From: a bacterium | GTDB lineage: Bacteria > Patescibacteriota > Minisyncoccia > CAIUEV01 | Reading direction: 5' to 3' | NCBI GenBank assembly: GCA_021779915.1 | Contig: JAJXZR010000047.1 | Coordinates: forward strand, 1-40,652 | DNA length: 40,652 nt | Shown: positions 31,872 through 38,694 of the stretch, one piece after another | How positions within the stretch are numbered: the stretch's first letter is position 1 | Layout of the letters: each line of letters starts with the position of its first letter | The notes under the pieces: generated by a model | What the model saw: the letters and a program-made list of their open reading frames with translations, nothing else | Database searches by the model: none | What the model was told of the DNA's origin: nothing | Translations under genes and position numbers: made by a program

Positions 31872-32249
31872 CTACAGTTTCCAATTCCAATTGGCCAAAA
31901 AAGTTTTAATACCTGAATTAGTCTTTTCCACCCAGTGATTCTTGCCTTCCAGAAAAAATAGGGAAAACAAAATCGCAATACAAATTAAACTGGTACCAAA
32001 AACGGTCTTGAGATGAGAGTTGATTTCTTCGTATTTTTTCCTTTTTTCTTCGCTTTCAAAAGCAGGGACAGTCTTAGCAGAGGGTTTATCAGTGGATAAT
32101 TTCAAGGAATCATCAATACCTCCCTTTTCCTTGGAGGAAAATTTTTCAGGAGCAGTATCTCTATTTAAAACAGATTCTTTGGGCTGTACTTTTCCTATTT
32201 TCATCATTTTCCTCATTTTTCGGCTCCACCTTTTTTTATTCTTACCCAT
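31872..32249 (-). CDS. Small membrane protein of unknown function
   Basis: A 125-residue protein with a very basic start (GKNKKRWSRKMRKMMKIGK), a polar middle and one transmembrane helix at about 82-101 (TVFGTSLICIAILFSLFFLE), then a short C-terminal segment with several Trp. The basic N-terminus suggests the bulk is cytoplasmic. It lies between clpP and rpsU on the same strand. No family recognised; moderate confidence that it is a real gene because no repeat explains the frame. Confidence 0.5.
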   Translation of the reverse strand: MGKNKKRWSRKMRKMMKIGKVQPKESVLNRDTAPEKFSSKEKGGIDDSLKLSTDKPSAKTVPAFESEEKRKKYEEINSHLKTVFGTSLICIAILFSLFFLEGKNHWVEKTNSGIKTFLANWNWKL

Positions 32250-32264
32250 AAAAGTGTGAATATT

Positions 32265-32310
32265 AAAGCAATATTACTTTATAAACTTGATAAACTTTAC
32301 AAACTTTATG
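32265..32310. repeat. One-sided 9-nt repeat array
   Basis: ACTTTATAAACTTGATAAAC followed by TTTACAAACTTTATGAAC, the TTTATRAAC unit family of 36401 and 37119, without an opposite arm. It lies just downstream of clpP. Confidence 0.65.
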
Positions 32311-32317
32311 AACTCAT

Positions 32318-32890
32318 TTATGCAATTACCCTGTCAACAACCCCATATTCTTTGGCTTCCAAGGAAGACATGTAGAAATCCCTGTCCGTATCTTTCTCAA
32401 TCGTTTTTAAGGGCTGATTAGTGTGTTTGGCGAGGATTTTATTCAGTCTTTCCTTGATTTTCAGAATGTGCCGGGCGGAAATTTCAATGTCGCTGGCCTG
32501 TCCTTGTGCCCCACCCATTACTTGGTGAAGCATCACTTCGGAGTTTGGTAGAGCCATTCTTTTTCCTTTGGTTCCAGCAGCCAAGAGCACTGCCCCCATG
32601 CTGGCGGCAATCCCAACGCAAATAGTAGAAACATCGCTTTTAATGTATTGCATGGTGTCATAAATAGCCAGTCCTGCGCTGACCGATCCGCCAGGAGAGT
32701 TGACATAAAGCTTGATGTCTTCTTTGGCTTGATTTTCAAGAAAAAGCAGTTGGGCAATGATGATATTGGCAACGTTATCATCGATTGGACCACCCAGAAA
32801 AATAATCCTTTCCTTAAGAAGACGAGAGTAGATGTCATAAGCCCGCTCCCCATAATGAGATTTTTCAATAACAGTTGGAATTAAGTACAT
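32318..32890 (-). CDS. clpP: ATP-dependent Clp protease proteolytic subunit
   Basis: The serine protease core of the Clp machine. From Met at 32890 ([10 protein letters not shown]) the protein is 190 residues. Its catalytic triad falls at S97 (GIAASMGA), H122 (MLHQVMGG) and D171 (DTDRDF), the same numbers as in mature E. coli ClpP, which is why I prefer this start to the Met eight codons earlier at 32914. The YDIYSRLL and [10 protein letters not shown] blocks are intact. It lies downstream of the trigger factor gene, as in many bacteria, but clpX does not follow. The membrane Clp ATPase at 14013 is a possible partner, by inference only. Confidence 0.96.
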   Translation of the reverse strand: MYLIPTVIEKSHYGERAYDIYSRLLKERIIFLGGPIDDNVANIIIAQLLFLENQAKEDIKLYVNSPGGSVSAGLAIYDTMQYIKSDVSTICVGIAASMGAVLLAAGTKGKRMALPNSEVMLHQVMGGAQGQASDIEISARHILKIKERLNKILAKHTNQPLKTIEKDTDRDFYMSSLEAKEYGVVDRVIA

Positions 32891-32964
32891 AAAATTGGAA
32901 TTATTTATTAACATTCTTGTGATGTAAGTCTATAACAGATTGAGGCGAAATGCAAGGGGAAGAC

Positions 32965-33186
32965 GTGTCATTCTCGCGAAGGCGGGAATCCAGGTTAGAC
33001 CCACTAATTATTCTAATTGCACTAATTAAACTAATTATTCTAAACAAAATACCAAGAACCAATTTTTAAATTTTATTTTTTTATTGTTTAGCACTTGGTG
33101 TTTTTTTAGGTCAATTAGTATAATTAGGTCAATTAGTGCAATTTCTTATCCTTCTGGATCCCCGGTCGATACGCCGGGGATGACAC
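32965..33186. repeat. GTCATCC-type ends around a 9-nt-unit palindrome, copy 7
   Basis: Left end GTGTCATTCTCGCGAAGGCG, a variant of the terminal sequence, right end CCGGTCGATACGCCGGGGAT. The middle matches 31555-31777 closely: TTAAACTAATTATTCTAA, ACCAAGAACC, then TTAGTATAA-TTAGGTCAA-TTAGTGCAA. It fills the 338-bp gap between clpP (start 32890) and the trigger factor gene. Confidence 0.9.
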
Positions 33187-33227
33187 CTTTTTATGGAATC
33201 GTACAAAGAAATAAATATAGTATTGTT

Positions 33228-34613
33228 CTATTTTCCCTCTATTTTCCTGATCTCTTCTTCTAAATCTTCCACTATTTTATTTTCTTTTTCAATATTCTCT
33301 AAAACTTTATTATAGGTGAGGGCGGCGGCGACTCTTATTTTGAGTCCCTCAGTATCGTCCCCAAGACTTTCTTCAGCCTCTTTGGGAGAAGGATAGGAGG
33401 CGACAATTTTTTTCAGTTCTTCCTCGATCTCTTCTTGTGTCGGGGCAATTTTTTTATCTAGGGCGATAGCCTCGATAATTCGGTGGAGTTTTATAATTTT
33501 TCGGGCTCTTTCCTTGAAGGATTTATCCATTTCTTCTGTTTCTTTCTTGTCTCTTTTCTCAATCAATTCCTTTGCCTTTTCCCCATAGGTTTCCTCCATG
33601 TTTCGCTCAAAATATTCTTTTTCCCTTTGGGCGCTTTCTTCTACGAGCGATTCGGGAATTTCGAGATTTACTTTGCCGATCAGTTCTTCGATCAAAGCCT
33701 CTCTTCGGCGATCCTTTTCCGCATACAGTTTTTCTAGGACTATGCCATCTTTCATGGAAGACTCAAGCTCCTTGATTGTTTCGAATTTACCCAATGATTT
33801 GGCAAATTCATCATTAAGTTCAGGAGTTTCAGAAACGAATATTTTTTCACATTTAAGCTTGAATTTAGCTTTGTCTTTTTCGATAGTGCAATCGATTTTT
33901 GCGAGAGAGTCCGCCAGCCTTTTTGCGTTTTCGTCAGTTAAATTAGTTATTTCTATAATCTTTTCTTCTCCCTCTCCTATTTGCTTCGTTTTTTCGTCAA
34001 ATTCCTTGCCGTATTGCTCTAATCCCCAAGTAAAAATATCTTGGTGCTCCTTAGAAGTGTCTTCTTCTTTCGAAATTTTAATGAAAGCCAAGCGATCTTT
34101 TTCCAGTTTGCCTCCCGCGGGTTTAAGAATAGTCCTTTTCTTTTGCAAACTCTTTAATCCTTCCTCAATCTCTTTAGGCGAGGCGGAAATATCTTTTCCA
34201 AGAGTCTCCTTTTTAATTATAACCCCTTGATCTAGTTTTTCTACTTCTTCTTTTTTAAGGCGGGGGAAATATTCAATTTCTATCTCGACATCCAAGGATT
34301 TTTGGCCGTCGTTTTTGTTTATGGATTTGAAATCAACGATGCGGGTTATTCTACCTAAATCGCCTTGATTCTCTTCAATCCAATCATGAATAACTTTGTC
34401 TTGAAGTTTAATGCTGAGAAGCTGATCCCATTCCTCGCTACTTACCAGCTCCCTAATTTTCCAAAGAGGAGCGTTTCCCTTGCGAAAACCCGGTATTTCT
34501 AAGTTTCTGCCTTTTTCGTTAAGGGACTCTTCTTCCATCTTTTTTACTTCTTCTTGGGAAAAAGTTTTTTCGACTAATACTTTGGTTGGAGAAAGGTGTT
34601 TTTTGATGAGCAT
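33228..34613 (-). CDS. tig: Trigger factor
   Basis: A ribosome-bound chaperone that receives nascent chains at the exit tunnel. The 461 residues contain the ribosome-docking signature GFRKGNAP (42-49) in the N-terminal domain. A PPIase-like domain (about 150-245, with DRLAFIKIS) and the long helical C-terminal substrate-binding arms follow. The PPIase domain lacks the strongly conserved FKBP motifs, so isomerase activity is uncertain. The length is slightly above the usual 430. It lies upstream of clpP and downstream of the L29 gene on the same strand, with repeats in both gaps. Confidence 0.94.
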   Translation of the reverse strand: MLIKKHLSPTKVLVEKTFSQEEVKKMEEESLNEKGRNLEIPGFRKGNAPLWKIRELVSSEEWDQLLSIKLQDKVIHDWIEENQGDLGRITRIVDFKSINKNDGQKSLDVEIEIEYFPRLKKEEVEKLDQGVIIKKETLGKDISASPKEIEEGLKSLQKKRTILKPAGGKLEKDRLAFIKISKEEDTSKEHQDIFTWGLEQYGKEFDEKTKQIGEGEEKIIEITNLTDENAKRLADSLAKIDCTIEKDKAKFKLKCEKIFVSETPELNDEFAKSLGKFETIKELESSMKDGIVLEKLYAEKDRRREALIEELIGKVNLEIPESLVEESAQREKEYFERNMEETYGEKAKELIEKRDKKETEEMDKSFKERARKIIKLHRIIEAIALDKKIAPTQEEIEEELKKIVASYPSPKEAEESLGDDTEGLKIRVAAALTYNKVLENIEKENKIVEDLEEEIRKIEGK

Positions 34614-34697
34614 AAGAGGGATGGGGATTAAGTATAAATTTTGGGAACAAGAATATCTTTACTATTTTTATTAGTAGTTTCATTTTTTAACATTCCC

Positions 34698-34831
34698 AAA
34701 TTTCTAATTCATCTAATTTCTAATTTCTAATAAAATCTCAAATCCTCAAAAACTAAAATCTAAAAAGATTTTAACATTAGGTATTGGGAATTTTATTAGG
34801 TGAATTAGGTAATTAGGTGAATTAGAAATTT
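34698..34831. repeat. AT-rich palindrome, TTTCTAATT units
   Basis: The left arm TTTCTAATTCATCTAATTTC... and right arm ...TTAGGTGAATTAGAAATTT are reverse complements over about 40 nt with few mismatches. The loop has CCTCAAAAACTAAAATC. It fills most of the 293-bp gap between the L29 and trigger factor genes. Confidence 0.88.
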
Positions 34832-34906
34832 ATTTTATATATTTATAAGTCAAACCTAAATACAAAAAAATAAATAAAAAGTGATTGTATTTTCTGTATT
34901 CTACTA

Positions 34907-35089
34907 CTATTTTCCTTCAAGAATTGTCAGAATTCTTGCGATGTTTTTTTTGCTTTCCGAGAAGAGATGGTTGCGACGTAGTTTGCCTTCGTTATTTTGA
35001 AAACGTAATTTTCTAAGAGACTCCCCTTCTTCAGTAAGAATGGCCCTCAGCTCTTTTTCAGATTTTTGGCGTAATTCTTTGATAGTCAC
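34907..35089 (-). CDS. rpmC: 50S ribosomal protein uL29
   Basis: uL29 of 60 residues starting with GTG at 35089 (TIKELRQKSEKELRAIL), normal size for this exit-tunnel protein. The longer open frame up to 35191 would add 34 residues encoded by an AT-rich palindromic spacer, which I reject. The last gene of this S10-type fragment: uS17 and uL14, which normally follow, are absent and trigger factor comes next. Confidence 0.92.
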   Translation of the reverse strand: MTIKELRQKSEKELRAILTEEGESLRKLRFQNNEGKLRRNHLFSESKKNIARILTILEGK

Positions 35090-35190
35090 GGTAAAAAATT
35101 CAAAATTAAAAATGCAAAATTCAAAATTAATGTAATTGATTGTCGCCGTAGGCGACTCCATAATTTTGAATTTATAACTTATAACTTTCA
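35090..35190. repeat. Palindromic spacer between L16 and L29 genes
   Basis: AT-rich arms TTCAAAATTAAAAATGCAAA and ATAATTTTGAATTTATAAC surround the GC mini-palindrome TGTCGCCGTAGGCGACTCC (35141-35159), the reverse complement type of the one at 1049. It directly abuts the rpmC GTG start. Confidence 0.85.
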
Positions 35191-35194
35191 ATTA

Positions 35195-35605
35195 TTAGTC
35201 TTTTACAACCAATTTCGTTTTAACGGAAAGCTTGCTTCCTGCCAAGCGAATAGCTTCTTTGGCGGTTTCAAGAGTTACTCCGTCGATTTCAAAAATAATC
35301 CTGCCGGCATGAGCCACGGCTACGAAATGGTCTACGTCTCCCTTTCCCTTGCCCATTGGGACTTCCGCTCCTTTTTTAGTGATTGGTCTATCTGGGAAGA
35401 TTCTAATCCAAATTTTTCCTTCTCTCTGGACGAATCGGGTCATTGCGCGTCTGGCAGCTTCTAGCTGACGGGCGGAAATCCAAGAAGACTCCATGACTTT
35501 AAGTCCGAATTTTCCAAATTTAAGCTTATCTCCCCTCTTGGTAGTTCTACGAAGGGTAGGAGTATGTTGCTTTCGGTGTTTGATTTTCTTAGGCATTAAA
35601 GGCAT
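35195..35605 (-). CDS. rplP: 50S ribosomal protein uL16
   Basis: From Met at 35605 (MPLMPKKIKHRKQ) the protein is 136 residues, standard for uL16, which helps position the acceptor ends of A-site tRNA. Family blocks are RGDKLKFGKFGLK, ARQLEAARRAMTRF, RIFPDRPITKKG and MGKGKG. The upstream extension to 35644 is spacer sequence. It lies between the uS3 and uL29 genes, as in the standard S10 order, but with palindromic gaps on both sides. Confidence 0.96.
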   Translation of the reverse strand: MPLMPKKIKHRKQHTPTLRRTTKRGDKLKFGKFGLKVMESSWISARQLEAARRAMTRFVQREGKIWIRIFPDRPITKKGAEVPMGKGKGDVDHFVAVAHAGRIIFEIDGVTLETAKEAIRLAGSKLSVKTKLVVKD

Positions 35606-35620
35606 GGCGGTAGGTATAAT

Positions 35621-35740
35621 TAAATGACGAATGATGAATGACAAATGACGAATTTTGGAGTCGCCCCTGGCGACAGCTAATTGAAAGTCGCCTAAGGCGA
35701 CACATTAATTTGTCATTTGTCATTGGAAATTTGACATTTT
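35621..35740. repeat. Palindromic spacer between S3 and L16 genes with two GC mini-palindromes
   Basis: Arms are AATGACGAATGATGAATGAC and TTTGTCATTTGTCATTGG. Between them are GGAGTCGCCCCTGGCGACA (35657-35675) and GTCGCCTAAGGCGACA (35687-35702). The right arm overlaps the end of rpsC. Confidence 0.88.
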
Positions 35741-36386
35741 ACTTAATTTCTCCCTTATACAGCCAAACCTTGACTCCGATGGCTCCGTAGGTTGTTCTGG
35801 CAACATATTTGGCAAAGTCGATATCGGCTCGGAGGGTATGAAGAGGAATACCGCCTTTGGCAATCCATTCCGTGCGAGACATTTCGGCACCATTCAATCT
35901 GCCACTGACCATTATTTTGGCTCCCTTGTTTTCCGGTCTTTTCATAATTTGCTCCATCACCGTTTTTAGCACTCTCCTAAAGGCGACCCTTTTTTCCAGC
36001 TGTTCGGCTACGTTTTGAGCGACTAATTGGGCGCTTTCTTCAAAATATCTCACTTCTTTGACATCCAGATTAACAGTCATTTTACCTTTTTCTCCTCTTT
36101 TTTGCAGTTTGGCTTGAATCTTTTCTTTGATCACATTAGCTCCGGCTCCAGATCTCCCGATAATAACTCCAGGTTTGCTAGTATAAATGATTATGCGAAC
36201 TGAATTGGGTGATCTTTCAATTTCCACTTCCTTAATTCCAGCATTCTTGAGTTGCTTTTTAATACCCTCTCTAATCTCGATATCTTCTCTAAGACTTTCT
36301 TTATAGCCACGAGGGACAAACCAACGCGACTTCCAATTCTTGTTTATGCTGACTCTGAATCCTACTGGATTAACTTTTTGACCCAT
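35739..36386 (-). CDS. rpsC: 30S ribosomal protein uS3
   Basis: The 215-residue uS3 sits at the mRNA entry of the 30S subunit. It opens with GQKVNPVGFRVSINKNW, has a KH type II domain with VIIGRSGAGANVIKEKI (about 75-92) and the C-terminal block ISGRLNGAEMSRTEW-like sequence (MVSGRLNGAEMSRTE). Length and domain order are typical. It is preceded by a palindromic spacer with TTTATRAAC units; there is no Shine-Dalgarno sequence. Confidence 0.97.
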   Translation of the reverse strand: MGQKVNPVGFRVSINKNWKSRWFVPRGYKESLREDIEIREGIKKQLKNAGIKEVEIERSPNSVRIIIYTSKPGVIIGRSGAGANVIKEKIQAKLQKRGEKGKMTVNLDVKEVRYFEESAQLVAQNVAEQLEKRVAFRRVLKTVMEQIMKRPENKGAKIMVSGRLNGAEMSRTEWIAKGGIPLHTLRADIDFAKYVARTTYGAIGVKVWLYKGEIK

Positions 36387-36400
36387 GGAAATTAGTTAAT

Positions 36401-36497
36401 AAAGTTTGTAAAGTTATAAAGTTCATAAAGAAAAAATGATACATCTGTAGTCTATAGTTTGATAAACTTTATGAATTTGATAAACTTGATAAACTTA
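36401..36497. repeat. Palindromic spacer between L22 and S3 genes
   Basis: Left arm AAAGTTTGTAAAGTTATAAAG..., right arm ...AAACTTTATGAATTTGATAAACTTG, both in units of about 9 nt. A short loop of roughly 25 nt separates them. Confidence 0.8.
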
Positions 36498-36500
36498 TGC

Positions 36501-37112
36501 CTAGCCTTTTTTCGCTGTTCTTCTCAGCAAGCCCTTGATTCCTTTGAAGCTGTCGCCTAATCGACCTAATTTGGCTTTCTCTTGGGTTTTTTTGCCAAAA
36601 TCCTTGCTGTCTTTAGAAACTTTGGAAGAAACGCCTTCCTTGTCTTTCTTACCTGAATCTTTTTTTGCGCCTGCTACCATCTTTGAGGCTTTCTGAGCTT
36701 CTTCCATTGCTTTCTTAACTTCTTCATAACTTACGGTTTGGATTTTTGATTTGCGTCCTGTTCTTTCCTCTTTCGGTTTTTCAATTTCCTCCAAACAGAG
36801 GAGAATATGGCTTCTTTTCTTTAAAATCTTGTTAGCGTGTCCGTGAGCTCGAGGCATCCATCTTTTAAGAACCAAGCCCTCGTTGGCTTGAATTGATTTG
36901 ATAAAAAGATTATCTTTTGAAATACCATAGTTATGAACTGCATTAGCTACTCCGCTTTCAATCAGTCTTTGAACTATTCCAGATGCTTTTTTGTTGGAAA
37001 AACGCAAAATACCTTCAGCCTCGGCGACTGATTTTCCTCTTACGGTGTCCAATACCAATCTAGCCTTTTGTGGTGTGGTAAGTGCGTTTTTAATCGAAGC
37101 TTTAATTTCCAT
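36501..37112 (-). CDS. rplV: 50S ribosomal protein uL22 with long C-terminal tail
   Basis: The first 115 residues are uL22, which lines the peptide exit tunnel: RLVLDTVRGKSVAEAEGIL, then SIQANEGLVLKRWMPRAHG and KRSHILLCLEE. The protein continues about 90 residues past the usual end with a Lys/Ser/Gly-rich tail, including GKKDKEGVSSKVSKDSKD. Such basic tails usually contact rRNA or are disordered. It lies between the uS19 and uS3 genes, in the standard order. Confidence 0.95.
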   Translation of the reverse strand: MEIKASIKNALTTPQKARLVLDTVRGKSVAEAEGILRFSNKKASGIVQRLIESGVANAVHNYGISKDNLFIKSIQANEGLVLKRWMPRAHGHANKILKKRSHILLCLEEIEKPKEERTGRKSKIQTVSYEEVKKAMEEAQKASKMVAGAKKDSGKKDKEGVSSKVSKDSKDFGKKTQEKAKLGRLGDSFKGIKGLLRRTAKKG

Positions 37113-37118
37113 TACACG

Positions 37119-37234
37119 AGTTCATAAAGTTTATAAGGTTTATAAAGTTCATAAGGTTTATGAAGTTAGCAAACTCATAAGAAACTTAGAAAATTCCTTT
37201 ATGAACTTTAAAAACTTTAAAAACTTTATGAACT
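37119..37234. repeat. Palindromic spacer between S19 and L22 genes, clear 9-nt units
   Basis: The left arm reads TTCATAAAG, TTTATAAGG, TTTATAAAG, TTCATAAGG, TTTATGAAG: five consecutive 9-nt units. The right arm is TTTATGAAC and AAAAACTTT units. It is the clearest case of the 9-nt architecture and lies between two ribosomal protein genes of one operon. Confidence 0.9.
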
Positions 37235-37238
37235 GATT

Positions 37239-37529
37239 TTACTTTTTTCCTTTCATCTCAACTTCTTTCTGCAGTTTTCCTCCGTGTTTGAAGAATTTTC
37301 TGGTAGGAGCGAATTCTCCCAGCTTGTGGCCGACCATGTCTTCACTGGCAAAAACTTTGATAAAAGCCTTACCATTATGAACGTCAAAAGCGAAACCAAT
37401 CATTTCGGGGGTGATAGTTGAATTTCTGCTCCAAGTTTTTATCGGGGTTTTGTCCCCTGACGCTTTTTTGCGTAATTTATTAAGAAGGCTCTCACAAACG
37501 TAAGGCCCTTTCTTCAAACTTCTGCCCAT
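37239..37529 (-). CDS. rpsS: 30S ribosomal protein uS19
   Basis: The 96-residue uS19, a head protein of the small subunit, shows [33 protein letters not shown] and [20 protein letters not shown], all diagnostic. It is the first gene of this ribosomal cluster fragment; uL2, which normally precedes it, is not here. A UMP kinase-like gene lies upstream instead. Confidence 0.97.
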   Translation of the reverse strand: MGRSLKKGPYVCESLLNKLRKKASGDKTPIKTWSRNSTITPEMIGFAFDVHNGKAFIKVFASEDMVGHKLGEFAPTRKFFKHGGKLQKEVEMKGKK

Positions 37530-37563
37530 ACAATAAAATTTTCAATTATAAATTTTTCCGTTC

Positions 37564-37657
37564 GAGGCGAGTCGCCTCCCAGTGGCAACTTTCAAACAAT
37601 TTTCAATTGAATCGATAACACCTAATTTACCAAATACAAAATCAATCAATTGAAAAT
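37564..37657. repeat. Mini-palindrome and inverted repeat upstream of rpsS
   Basis: The perfect 15-bp palindrome GAGGCGAGTCGCCTC is at 37564-37578. The inverted pair ATTTTCAATTGA (37599-37610) / TCAATTGAAAAT (37646-37657) follows. It lies in the 223-bp gap between the kinase gene and rpsS. Confidence 0.75.
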
Positions 37658-37752
37658 CGAAAATGCACTTCTTTATATAGAAGGAAAATATTAATTTTGT
37701 AAAGTTTTCGGTAAGAAAATAAGGGTGGATAGTCGGTAAAAAGAAATTAAAA

Positions 37753-38463
37753 CTAGTCTTTTTGGTAGTCTTTTATCACGGTTCCTTTAAAAGACTCGCT
37801 ATTAATCGCTTTTTTCAAGTTAGCAAGATTATTTCCCTCTAAAAGAAAAACTTCCAGCTTTTCTTTTTCTCCAAGATTGGCGGCTTTTGGATCGATCGGC
37901 AATGACATTCCTGCTTGCCAGCTTTTTCCTTTTATCAGGGAAAAATATTCTTTCCAAGAGAGCTTCTCAATCTTTTTGGCTGTTTTATCTTTGTTCACGT
38001 CTTTGTCATAAATATATGGAACATTGGTTGCAATAATTACTCTTTTTGTCCCATGTATTAAAGCGAGCTTAAAGGCTATAAAATCGGTTGAATTGCCGGG
38101 ATACCATCCGGAACTGATTAAAATATTTGCTTCTTTACTAGCTTTTTGTCTCGGACCAGTAATGACCTCCGAAGAAATATTGAAAAAATGTTTCAAAAAC
38201 TCGGCGTTTAGCTCCGTTGTTTTTATCCCTATCCAATCTAGAGAATCGTTGCTTTTAATTCCTACCTTTTTCGCTTCATCTTGATAGAATCGACAAACTT
38301 TTCCCCCGCCGATCACAAGAATAAATCGATAATTGTTACTTTGTTTAAGTAAAAATTGCTTAAGTTTTTTTAAGTAAGGAAGATTAAATCCTTCGAGGTT
38401 AGGAAAGACAATCGATCCTCCCAGGTCGATGACAATAGTTTCTTTTTTGGCTTTTTTAAACAT
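37753..38463 (-). CDS. UMP kinase-like amino-acid-kinase-fold protein (archaeal type)
   Basis: The 236-residue protein has the amino-acid-kinase fold: VIDLGGSIVFP (phosphate loop), VIGGGKVCRFYQDEA, LDWIGIKTTELNAEFL and GWYPGNSTDFIAFKLA. These resemble the archaeal-type UMP kinase pattern (GGGxxARxY, LxxLGIxxTRLNA, PGHTTDAVA) more than E. coli PyrH. TNVPYIYDKDVNKDKTAKKI fits the ADP/uridine-binding end. UMP phosphorylation is the likely role but is inferred. A His in the usual GHTTD is Asn here. The neighbours are rpsS and the solute-binding protein. Confidence 0.78.
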   Translation of the reverse strand: MFKKAKKETIVIDLGGSIVFPNLEGFNLPYLKKLKQFLLKQSNNYRFILVIGGGKVCRFYQDEAKKVGIKSNDSLDWIGIKTTELNAEFLKHFFNISSEVITGPRQKASKEANILISSGWYPGNSTDFIAFKLALIHGTKRVIIATNVPYIYDKDVNKDKTAKKIEKLSWKEYFSLIKGKSWQAGMSLPIDPKAANLGEKEKLEVFLLEGNNLANLKKAINSESFKGTVIKDYQKD

Positions 38464-38510
38464 GGTTTACGTTTGTTTCTATTTTTTAAATAAAGTAAGA
38501 TCAAATTCGC

Positions 38511-38670
38511 GCGTCATCCCGGTCCCTGAGCCGGGATCCAGGAGAATAGATATTATTAGTCTGATAGAATATTCTTTTGTCTATTCTCTTAACGATGCAA
38601 GTAAAATAACATTCTAGAAGCCTAACAAAATTTTACCTTTTTGGATCCCGGGTCAAGCCCGGGATGACAT
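38511..38670. repeat. GTCATCC palindromic element, copy 8
   Basis: GCGTCATCCCGGTCCCTGAG...GGATCCAGGAG and GGATCCCGGGTC...GGGATGACAT enclose an AT-rich core. The core is in the same orientation as the copy at 12546 and reversed relative to 23929 and 30927. A stray GGATGACACAGG at about 38681 may be a remnant of another end. Confidence 0.9.
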
Positions 38671-38694
38671 AAAGAGTAAAGGATGACACAGGAA

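Noticed and set aside
32891-32914. ClpP start at 32914.
   Set aside because: The Met at 32890 gives the canonical S97/H122/D171 numbering and the usual MxLxPTVIE beginning. The upstream option is not excluded by the sequence.
33483-34230. Plus-strand open frames antisense to trigger factor.
   Set aside because: They are low-information shadows of the long Glu/Lys-rich trigger factor gene, with no motif of their own.
35090-35191. Longer uL29 start at 35191.
   Set aside because: The added 34 residues are encoded by an AT-rich palindromic spacer.
37119-37234. Possible CRISPR-like or telomere-like array from 9-nt repeats.
   Set aside because: Units are too short, are contiguous and form an inverted pair; no spacer structure.
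12546-38670. GTCATCC elements as Rho-independent terminators.
   Set aside because: They occur in divergent and within-operon gaps as well as convergent ones, and lack a consistent T-run after the stem.
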